From Acidimicrobiaceae bacterium (lineage in GTDB: Bacteria; Actinomycetota; Acidimicrobiia; Acidimicrobiales; Acidimicrobiaceae), in assembly GCA_013044365.1 (NCBI GenBank), contig JABEUP010000109.1, forward strand, positions 1 to 8,464: 8,464 nt of DNA. Direction: 5' to 3'. A program made the translations under genes and the position numbers. Positions within the stretch are counted from its first letter, which is position 1. Every line of letters begins with the position of its first letter. Of this stretch, positions 1-4,894 are shown piece after piece. The notes beneath the pieces are model-generated. The model was not told where the DNA came from. It saw only the letters and a program-made list of their open reading frames with translations, and did not search any database.

Positions 1-148
1 AACTTCGACAACCACAACATCTTCGACGTCAACAACGCTTGCCAACTCTCACGGAACAACGACTACAACTTCGGGCAAGAATGGGAAAAGTGGCTCTACC
101 TCGACCACCACAACATCTTCGACGTCAACAACGGTACAACGTGGTTAA
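1..148 (+). CDS. 3' end of a protein with a Thr/Ser-rich low-complexity tail (partial)
   Basis: This frame is open from the left edge (first full codon at position 2) to a TAA at 146-148, giving 48 residues. The residues are almost all Thr and Ser, interrupted by a short Gly/Lys stretch (SGKNGKSGS) and ending VQRG. The 12-residue block TSTTTTSSTSTT occurs twice, at residues 1-12 and 33-44. The two DNA copies differ only at third codon positions, which supports translation in this frame. Tails of this composition are common at the ends of secreted or surface-anchored actinobacterial proteins, where they act as flexible and possibly glycosylated linkers. The functional domain lies outside the window, so no function can be given. 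The alternative is non-coding simple repeat, which the synonymous differences argue against. Confidence 0.62.
   Translation, partial: TSTTTTSSTSTTLANSHGTTTTTSGKNGKSGSTSTTTTSSTSTTVQRG
2..133 (+). repeat. Direct repeat, two 36-base copies (2-37 and 98-133)
   Basis: Bases 2-37 and 98-133 match at 34 of 36 positions, and 27 of these (11-37 and 107-133) are identical without a break. The offset is 96 bases, or 32 codons, so the repeat keeps the reading frame. Both mismatches (ACT/ACC and ACA/ACC) are silent Thr codon changes. It is best read as an internal duplication within the Thr/Ser-rich tail. Confidence 0.85.
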
Positions 149-229
149 TAGAAATCCGCATAACATCAGGTTTTAATGCCATATCGACGAATCCTTCAGT
201 GCCCGCACGGTTGAAATATCGATACTTGG

Positions 230-688
230 CTATCCGTTGTTTTGTACGACGACTTTCTCCAACGCACAGGCAAGTGCCTCCAATTCGCTGTGTGACAATT
301 TAGAGATCATGTGCTCACGCACGCCTCTAATATGAGTGACGGCCGCAGCCTTCAGCTTCTCCCAGCCCAAAGGCGTTAGTACGGCAAACGTACCTCTTTT
401 GTCTTCTTTGCACCGCTTTCTCTCGAGCAATCCAACAGCGACTAGATGCTGAACCCTGCGTGTCAGACCGGACCTTGAAACGAGCGCCGCTTCAGCCAGT
501 GACGCCATTCTCACGGAACCACCCTCCCCTTCGGAGGTATGTACCAAAACCTCATATTCCGCGAATGTTATTCCGTGAGCCCTCAGCAATTCCTCATCCA
601 ACTGATTGTATAGCTGAGAATGAGCTGAGAGAATACTTCTCCAGGCCCTCATTTCAACATCATTTAGCCACTGAATACTTGTTGCCAC
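230..688 (-). CDS. MarR-family transcriptional regulator
   Basis: This is a winged helix-turn-helix repressor of 152 residues, the usual MarR length. Helices at the N-terminus (about 10-37) and C-terminus (about 105-148) would form the dimer. The DNA-binding core spans about 43-107, with the recognition helix in SLAEAALVSRSGLTRRVQHL (63-82). The wing follows, with its typical acidic-basic turn EDKRGTFAVLT (95-105). The start is GTG at 688-686, preceded by GAGGA at 700-696 with a 7-base gap; an internal ATG at residue 13 has no comparable site. Two cysteines (93 and 141) are present, but not in the position expected for an OhrR-type peroxide sensor. It diverges from a YceI-like gene across 91 bases containing two dyads, so it most likely represses that gene and itself. 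The ligand is unknown. Confidence 0.93.
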   Translation of the reverse strand: MATSIQWLNDVEMRAWRSILSAHSQLYNQLDEELLRAHGITFAEYEVLVHTSEGEGGSVRMASLAEAALVSRSGLTRRVQHLVAVGLLERKRCKEDKRGTFAVLTPLGWEKLKAAAVTHIRGVREHMISKLSHSELEALACALEKVVVQNNG

Positions 689-695
689 AGATTTG

Positions 696-700
696 TCCTC
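696..700 (-). promoter_or_regulatory. Ribosome binding site of the MarR gene
   Basis: GAGGA on the minus strand lies 7 bases before the GTG at 688-686. It decides for the GTG start over the internal ATG at residue 13. Confidence 0.7.
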
Positions 701-704
701 AAAT

Positions 705-758
705 TTGATTGCACTTGCAACTATCAGGTATAAGCTTACTGTTTGAAGTTTATCAAAC
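705..758. promoter_or_regulatory. Divergent marR / yceI-like promoter region with two dyads
   Basis: For the rightward gene, TTGATT (705-710) and TATAAG (729-734), 18 bases apart, are a plausible -35 and -10. For the leftward gene, TTGATA (756-751) and TATACC (732-727), also 18 apart, are equally plausible. The -10 elements therefore overlap. Two inverted repeats sit on them. One is TTGCA-CT-TGCAA at 709-720, inside the rightward spacer. The other is GTTTGA-N6-TCAAAC at 741-758, covering the leftward -35 and lying just past the rightward -10. The second has the size and spacing of a MarR-type operator. The promoter hexamers are only moderate matches. The dyads are seen directly, and the repressor assignment is inferred from position. 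Confidence 0.5.
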
Positions 759-769
759 CATCACAAACT

Positions 770-774
770 GGAGG
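770..774 (+). promoter_or_regulatory. Ribosome binding site of the YceI-like gene
   Basis: A full GGAGG lies 5 bases before the ATG at 780 and fixes that start. Confidence 0.85.
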
Positions 775-779
775 ACGTA

Positions 780-1337
780 ATGACCGCACCCACAAAGGCG
801 TCGGAGCTCGCAATTGAGCCTGGTATCTGGAATATTGACCCCGCCCACACTGCAATTGAATTCACAGCTCGTCACCTGGTTGTCACCAAGGTAAGGGGCT
901 CATTCTCGAAATTCTCCGCGTCAATTGAAATAGCTGAAGATATTACCCAATCGAAAATCACGGCCGAAATCGACGTCGCGTCAGTCTCCACCGGAGAGGA
1001 TCAAAGAGACGGTCACCTGAAATCAGCCGATTTTTTTGATGTTGAGAAGTTTCCAAATATTACCTTCGAATCTACCTCTATTGCACCCGCAGGTAACAAC
1101 TACACGCTAACCGGTGATCTGACCATTCATGGAACCACCCGAAGCGTTACTCTCGACCTTGAGTTCAACGGTGTTTCAAAGGACCCGTGGGGAGGCACTC
1201 GTTCAGGATTCACAGCATCCGGCGAGCTATCCCGAAAGGATTTCGGCATGGAGTGGAATGTCCCGCTCGAGGGAAGCGGTTTCCTCGTCAGCGATAAGAT
1301 TCAGCTCGCGATAGAAATCGAGCTGATAAAAGCCTAA
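780..1337 (+). CDS. YceI-family lipocalin-like protein, cytoplasmic form
   Basis: This 185-residue protein has the complete YceI beta-barrel. Family landmarks in order are WNIDPAHTAIEFTARHL (17-33), GxF at 40-42, the charged turn EDQRDGHLKSADFFDVEKFP (73-92), the LTIHGTTR strand (114-121) and SRKDFGMEWN (151-160). YceI-fold proteins bind isoprenoid or other amphipathic chains in a hydrophobic tunnel, and several are induced by stress. There is no signal peptide, so unlike the periplasmic E. coli protein this one should act in the cytoplasm. Full length is about that of E. coli YceI without its leader. The divergent MarR regulator is a frequent partner of such genes and probably controls it. 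A strong hairpin terminator begins 28 bases after the stop. The ligand cannot be read from the sequence. Confidence 0.95.
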   Translation: MTAPTKASELAIEPGIWNIDPAHTAIEFTARHLVVTKVRGSFSKFSASIEIAEDITQSKITAEIDVASVSTGEDQRDGHLKSADFFDVEKFPNITFESTSIAPAGNNYTLTGDLTIHGTTRSVTLDLEFNGVSKDPWGGTRSGFTASGELSRKDFGMEWNVPLEGSGFLVSDKIQLAIEIELIKA

Positions 1338-1365
1338 CTCCAGATTAAATTCTAAAAAAGTCAAT

Positions 1366-1394
1366 AACGGGTAGGAATTCTTTTCCTACCCGTT
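1366..1394. terminator. Bidirectional intrinsic terminator between the YceI-like gene and nfuA
   Basis: A perfect 12-base stem (1366-1377 pairing with 1383-1394, core CGGGTAGGAA) encloses a 5-base loop TTCTT. On the plus strand the stem runs into a T-rich stretch (TTTGTTCTCTT). On the minus strand the flank contains TTTTTT a few bases beyond the stem. It sits between two convergent genes and probably ends both transcripts, more strongly the rightward one. Confidence 0.88.
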
Positions 1395-1430
1395 TGTTCT
1401 CTTCTCAATTATTTATAGCTCGAAAAACTT

Positions 1431-2090
1431 CTACTTCTTGGAAGACCCGTAGTAAGGATTCGATCCGTTCATGTGGTCAGTGACATCTCGTACTGAAGTG
1501 ATTTCCGGAACGGCTTCTTTGATTGCCACTTCAATTCCTTGAGATAGCGTGACAGATGCCATTCCACAACCCTGGCATCCACCCGAAAGTTGCAGGTAGG
1601 CCACAGAGTCGACAACCGCAACCAAATCAGCTCTGCCTCCATGAGACGCGATAGCCGGATTGATCTCTTCCTGAAGCACCCTTATGATTTCCTGTGCAAC
1701 TGGGCCGCTCAAATCCGCATTCAGAAGCTCCTCCGGAAGCGGCGGCTCATCGCTGTGGGGCGAATTTGGATTTATTATTATTAAGCCACCCGCACCGTCC
1801 TCGCCCCCTAAATCAAGCTTGGCACCGGAGACTAAAGCAATGCTTGCAGACGGAATAACAACAGCAACGCCGTCCAACTCTATGACCGCATCGTCCGAAC
1901 TTGCATCACTCTTATTTTGAAAATAAACGTCGTAGGAATAATTGCTTCCGGAGACACCGGCCACTTCGATCCACAGTGCGAGCTTATCGGGATCCGATTC
2001 CTGCGAGCGAATATCAACTACTTCAGCGAGAGCCCTGTCTGTAACTTCAAGAACCGACCTATTGCCGTTTGAACTAAAAACGCTTTCCAC
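1431..2090 (-). CDS. nfuA: NfuA-like Fe-S cluster carrier (degenerate A-type domain plus NifU C-terminal domain)
   Basis: This 219-residue protein has two domains. Residues about 12-108 have the pattern of a HesB/IscA A-type carrier (ending GGxDGAGGLIIINPN) but contain no cysteine, as in E. coli NfuA. Residues about 127-205 are the NifU C-terminal domain, with SHGGRADLVAV (149-159) and the cluster-binding CxxC in LSGGCQGCGMASVTL (C172 and C175, the only cysteines). NfuA proteins receive and deliver [4Fe-4S] clusters as dimers, bridging a cluster with the CxxC of each subunit. The start is GTG at 2090-2088, preceded by GGAG with a 5-base gap. The last 15 or so residues (HMNGSNPYYGSSKK) are a polar tail. 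It diverges from an ATP-grasp and radical SAM operon whose second enzyme needs a [4Fe-4S] cluster, so a supply role for that enzyme is a reasonable inference, though NfuA usually serves many targets. Confidence 0.9.
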   Translation of the reverse strand: MESVFSSNGNRSVLEVTDRALAEVVDIRSQESDPDKLALWIEVAGVSGSNYSYDVYFQNKSDASSDDAVIELDGVAVVIPSASIALVSGAKLDLGGEDGAGGLIIINPNSPHSDEPPLPEELLNADLSGPVAQEIIRVLQEEINPAIASHGGRADLVAVVDSVAYLQLSGGCQGCGMASVTLSQGIEVAIKEAVPEITSVRDVTDHMNGSNPYYGSSKK

Positions 2091-2103
2091 GCCAACTCCA
2101 ACC

Positions 2104-2129
2104 TTTGCGGAACATCAAATCTCCGCAAA
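2104..2129 (-). promoter_or_regulatory. Inverted repeat in the nfuA leader
   Basis: TTTGCGGA (2104-2111) and TCCGCAAA (2122-2129) are exact reverse complements separated by 10 bases. On the minus strand the repeat ends 13 bases before the GTG of nfuA, just upstream of the GGTTGGAG ribosome binding region. It could be a protein-binding dyad or an RNA hairpin next to the ribosome binding site. Its T-rich plus-strand flank looks terminator-like, but no plus-strand gene lies upstream to end there. Confidence 0.5.
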
Positions 2130-2162
2130 TCTCTTTTTCAACTCTTGCATTCAACTAATAAA

Positions 2163-2178
2163 TACTACCCGGGTAGTA
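2163..2178. promoter_or_regulatory. Perfect 16-base palindrome, putative operator of the nfuA / ATP-grasp divergent region
   Basis: TACTACCCGGGTAGTA is fully self-complementary around the centre at 2170/2171. It abuts TAGAAT (2177-2182), a good -10 hexamer for the rightward operon. For the leftward gene it falls in the spacer between a weak TTAAGA (minus strand, 2186-2181) and TATTTA (2163-2158). A protein bound here could block RNA polymerase in both directions. The palindrome is certain. The operator role is inferred and the regulator is not in the window. Confidence 0.55.
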
Positions 2179-2182
2179 GAAT
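2177..2182 (+). promoter_or_regulatory. -10 element of the ATP-grasp / radical SAM operon
   Basis: TAGAAT matches the consensus at five of six positions and ends 10 bases before the GTG at 2193. No Shine-Dalgarno sequence lies between, so the transcript is probably leaderless or has a leader of a few bases. No clear -35 is seen, which fits an activated or operator-controlled promoter. Confidence 0.45.
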
Positions 2183-2192
2183 CTTAACACTA

Positions 2193-3416
2193 GTGAAAAA
2201 TGTCCTGCTCCTTATTCCCACGGAAACCTACAGAGCACAAGCTTTCATCGATGCGTCCAGGCATCTTGAGATCTCACTAACGATTGCTTCGCAGGACAAA
2301 CTGCCGATGGCCCACCGGATGGGAAATAAGGCTGTGATTGTTTCGCTTGAGGACCCTGAAACCGCGGTAAAACAGATTGAATTCGCAGCCAGAACCAGTC
2401 ATTTTGACGCAATTGTCTCTATTGATGATAATGGCCTAAAAACTGCCGCCCTGGCCAGCCAAAGACTCGGCTTAAAACATATTTCATCTGCCACAACGGA
2501 TCTATCCCAAAACAAAATCTCGATGCGAACGCGGCTGGCGGCTGCGAATATCAATCAACCGAAATATCAGACATTCCACGATGAGGAAAACCTGAAAACA
2601 AAATTATCCTCAATTGGTAAATTTCCGGTTGTCCTGAAACCCGCAACACTGTCCGGATCACTTGGAGTTATAAGGGCAAACACCTATGAAGAGGTAAGAT
2701 CCGGAATTCCCATCGTCCGCTCAATTCAGTCGGCCCACGGATGCGACAGTAAACACCCAATACTTATCGAAGAATATATTGATGGCCGGGAATACGCAGT
2801 TGAGGCAATCGTCATTGACAGCAACCTGCACGTGCTATCAATTTTTGACAAACCGCAGCCCTTAGCGGGTCCATTTTTCGCGGAAACAATCTACGTAACT
2901 CCCACTTCACTGCCACGCCAACTCGTAGGCAAGCTTTACCGGGTGCTCGACAGGGCAAGAACCGCTCTCGGAATCGAAACCGGTCCGATTCACGCTGAGT
3001 TCCGCATTACCGGAGCAAATGAGATCTACTTCATAGAACTGGCAGCTCGCTCCATAGGAGGATCCTGCTCAAAAGCAGTTCCACTCGCCGGTGGCACCAC
3101 CATCGAAGTGCTCATACTGGCAGAGGCACTAGGTATTACAGTCCCCGATCTTGTTTTTGAAAATCAGGCATCCGGCGTATACATGATCCCTGTTCCCCGC
3201 AAAGGGAGACTTAGGCAGATTAAAGGCATCGACAACGCCAGGTCGGTAAAATGGATCACTGGAATCGATATGACCTATACCGCCAATGCTGAAGTGGCCC
3301 CCATACCCTACGATGCAAAATATTTAGGTTTCATATTTTCGAAAGCCCCCACTGCGAGAATCGCCGTCAGGGCCCTCGAAGAGGCGCATCAAAAACTCGA
3401 AATGGACATTTCATGA
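2193..3416 (+). CDS. ATP-grasp ligase, L-amino-acid-ligase-like, partner of the CCAEP-tail radical SAM enzyme
   Basis: This is a 407-residue enzyme counted from GTG at 2193. ATP-grasp enzymes activate a carboxylate as an acyl phosphate and join it to an amine or other nucleophile. Seen here are an N-terminal Rossmann-like pre-ATP-grasp part (about 1-105, starting MKNVLLLIPTETYRAQAF) and the ATP-binding lysine and flexible loop VVLKPATLSGSLGV (146-159, K149). These are followed by the adenine-side segment LIEEYIDGREYAVEA (191-205) and metal ligands in GPIHAEF (264-270) and FIELAARSIGG (280-290). Residues about 310-407 resemble the C-terminal domain of bacterial L-amino acid ligases. The usual Asn after the metal-binding Glu is Ala (ELAAR), as I recall for this clade. 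The frame extends back to a TTG at 2145, but homology, the palindrome and the -10 favour the GTG. Its stop overlaps the next start (ATGA), so the two are co-translated. The substrate is unknown. Confidence 0.9.
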   Translation: MKNVLLLIPTETYRAQAFIDASRHLEISLTIASQDKLPMAHRMGNKAVIVSLEDPETAVKQIEFAARTSHFDAIVSIDDNGLKTAALASQRLGLKHISSATTDLSQNKISMRTRLAAANINQPKYQTFHDEENLKTKLSSIGKFPVVLKPATLSGSLGVIRANTYEEVRSGIPIVRSIQSAHGCDSKHPILIEEYIDGREYAVEAIVIDSNLHVLSIFDKPQPLAGPFFAETIYVTPTSLPRQLVGKLYRVLDRARTALGIETGPIHAEFRITGANEIYFIELAARSIGGSCSKAVPLAGGTTIEVLILAEALGITVPDLVFENQASGVYMIPVPRKGRLRQIKGIDNARSVKWITGIDMTYTANAEVAPIPYDAKYLGFIFSKAPTARIAVRALEEAHQKLEMDIS

Positions 3417-4825
3417 CAAAACCGCTTAATGAGTCAAGCCGGAAAGCGCAGATAAAGGTTCTCGCTGTGTCAACTTATGAGCTTGGCCATCAGCCCCTGG
3501 TGTTGGCACGTCTTGCAAGCACCTTCGAAACGGCAATGATCGGATATTCGATTTGCGACAATTCAGTTGCAAATCGTACCTTTACCAATTACGACGATTT
3601 CCTGCTGGATGATAAGACTCCCCCAACCCACTTATTCATTTCAGTTCCGATGCACACCGCAACACAGTTGGGAAAGACAATTGCAAACAGGGCGCGGGCG
3701 ATACTAGGGAATTCGGTTCAGATAATCGCTGTCGGCCTGTACGCGAACGTTGCTTTGGCGGCAACTAGTGCCTTTAATACTGCAATCGTGTCTCAAGAGA
3801 GCGCTAAAATCCTGGATATCCTGGGTATTGATCCGACTGATGCCTCGCCAACACAGTCAATACCGCCCGACCGTACTGCTTTGCCCGGTTTGCAGAACTA
3901 TGCACATCTGATTTCCGGCGGCGAAAAGAAATTATCAGGCTACGTGGAGACCACAATCGGCTGCGCCCACCTCTGCAAGCATTGCCCGGTGCCAGTCGTA
4001 TTCCACGGAAAGTTCAAAGCCGTGCCATCCAAATTGGTGATTGAACAAATCAACCAGCTGTACGAGGAAGGGGCGAGACACATAACATTCGGTGATCCCG
4101 ATTTCCTTAATGGTCCGGCCCATGCCCTCAAAATCGCCCGGGCAATGCATAAAGCACACCCGGACATGACATTTGACGCAACGGTCAAGGTGGAACACAT
4201 ACTTGAGCAAAGAGAGATTTGGAGCGAGTTCAAAGACCTGGGTCTTGTATTCGTAGTTTCCGCCTTTGAACACACATCAGATCTCATTCTTTCGAAACTT
4301 GGCAAGGGTCACACCCGTTCCGACATCATTTCTGCTCTCGAACTTCTTCGCGTATATGGAATTGAGGTCCGACCGTCTCTGATGCCATTTACCCCCTGGA
4401 CCGACCGCGCCAGTTTGATAGACCTAATCGAGTTTCTCTTCGATTACGAACTACTTGAGAGCGTAGACCCGGTCCAACTGTCCATTCGACTTCTCGTACC
4501 ATTGGAATCTTTAATTCTTACAGTTTCGGATACTGAAATAGGGCCATGGAATTCTGAACTGCTTTCCTACCAGTGGCATAGCCGCGATCAAACTATCGAT
4601 GAATTACAATTTGAACTCGCGACCATTGCCGAGGAATCCCAAGCCCGCGAACTCAACGCAATTACCACGTTCACTTTGATGCGTGACTCAATTTATCGTC
4701 ACTTCAATCTTCAAATTCCACTTAGAGAGACTTCCTCTTCGTCATGTGGCAACAAGCCCAGATTGAGCGAATCCTGGTTTTGCTGTGCGGAACCAACCAG
4801 GGTCCAGTTTGACCGGCTTGGTTAA
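3413..4825 (+). CDS. CCAEP-tail radical SAM protein (CUAEP/CCAEP family)
   Basis: This is a 470-residue radical SAM enzyme. Residues about 14-140 form a Rossmann-like domain resembling the cobalamin-binding part of B12-type radical SAM proteins, without the DxHxxG motif. Residues about 174-400 form the radical SAM barrel, with the [4Fe-4S] ligands C184, C188 and C191 in GCAHLCKHCPVP. A motif GDPDFLNGP (227-235) follows the second strand, where SAM binding is expected. The C-terminus reads SWFCCAEPTRVQFDRLG, with adjacent C457 and C458 followed by AEP. I recognise this tail as that of the CUAEP/CCAEP-tail family, in which some members have selenocysteine at the second position; here that codon is TGT. 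The gene starts inside the stop of the ATP-grasp gene and lacks its own ribosome binding site. The reaction is unknown to me. The pair suggests that a ligated or amino-acid-derived substrate is then modified by radical chemistry. Confidence 0.93.
   Translation: MTKPLNESSRKAQIKVLAVSTYELGHQPLVLARLASTFETAMIGYSICDNSVANRTFTNYDDFLLDDKTPPTHLFISVPMHTATQLGKTIANRARAILGNSVQIIAVGLYANVALAATSAFNTAIVSQESAKILDILGIDPTDASPTQSIPPDRTALPGLQNYAHLISGGEKKLSGYVETTIGCAHLCKHCPVPVVFHGKFKAVPSKLVIEQINQLYEEGARHITFGDPDFLNGPAHALKIARAMHKAHPDMTFDATVKVEHILEQREIWSEFKDLGLVFVVSAFEHTSDLILSKLGKGHTRSDIISALELLRVYGIEVRPSLMPFTPWTDRASLIDLIEFLFDYELLESVDPVQLSIRLLVPLESLILTVSDTEIGPWNSELLSYQWHSRDQTIDELQFELATIAEESQARELNAITTFTLMRDSIYRHFNLQIPLRETSSSSCGNKPRLSESWFCCAEPTRVQFDRLG
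4781..4795 (+). other. Codons of the CCAEP tail motif (TGC TGT GCG GAA CCA)
   Basis: These five codons encode residues 457-461 of the radical SAM protein. The second Cys codon, TGT at 4784-4786, stands where selenocysteine-containing relatives have TGA. The reading frame continues 9 codons to a TAA at 4823-4825, so the protein is complete without recoding. Confidence 0.85.
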
Positions 4826-4881
4826 TTTTCATCAACACCCGAAAATCTAGAGAAAGTCGGCTATATGTCGCTTCGAGAACA

Positions 4882-4887
4882 TAGTGT
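4882..4887 (+). promoter_or_regulatory. -10 element for a leaderless uvrD2 transcript
   Basis: TAGTGT fits the TANNNT pattern and is followed by exactly 7 bases before the ATG at 4895, the spacing expected if transcription begins on the start codon. No Shine-Dalgarno sequence precedes that ATG, which agrees with leaderless expression. No good -35 is visible. This would let uvrD2 be expressed apart from the upstream operon, 69 bases away. Confidence 0.42.
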
Positions 4888-4894
4888 TTGAACA

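Noticed and set aside
1..133. Repeats at the left edge as a possible CRISPR array or satellite
   Set aside because: Only two copies are present, the sequence between them is codon-structured, and the differences are silent in one open frame, so a repetitive protein tail explains it.
149..229. Terminator or small gene between the Thr/Ser-tail protein and the MarR gene
   Set aside because: Only an 8-base palindrome TATCGATA (217-224) and a partial direct repeat of it (181-187) are visible; neither forms a convincing hairpin or coding signal.
460..708. Open frame on the plus strand opposite the MarR gene
   Set aside because: It lies wholly within the well-supported MarR gene, has an Arg/Pro-rich shadow composition and matches no known family.
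2145..2192. Extended N-terminus of the ATP-grasp protein from a TTG at 2145
   Set aside because: These 16 codons would run through the palindrome and the -10 hexamer, have no ribosome binding site, and precede the normal family start (KNVLLLIP).
3935..4305. Two open frames antisense to the radical SAM gene
   Set aside because: They overlap the cluster-binding region of a strongly conserved enzyme and have no start signals, so they are shadows of its codon pattern.
4745..4825. Selenocysteine insertion signal or in-frame TGA near the CCAEP tail
   Set aside because: Both tail residues are ordinary Cys codons and the frame ends at TAA, so no recoding is needed and no hairpin was seen just downstream.
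4825..4846. Inverted repeat ATTTTC / GAAAAT after the radical SAM gene as a terminator
   Set aside because: The arms are only six bases, AT-rich, and no T-run follows, so it is too weak to call.
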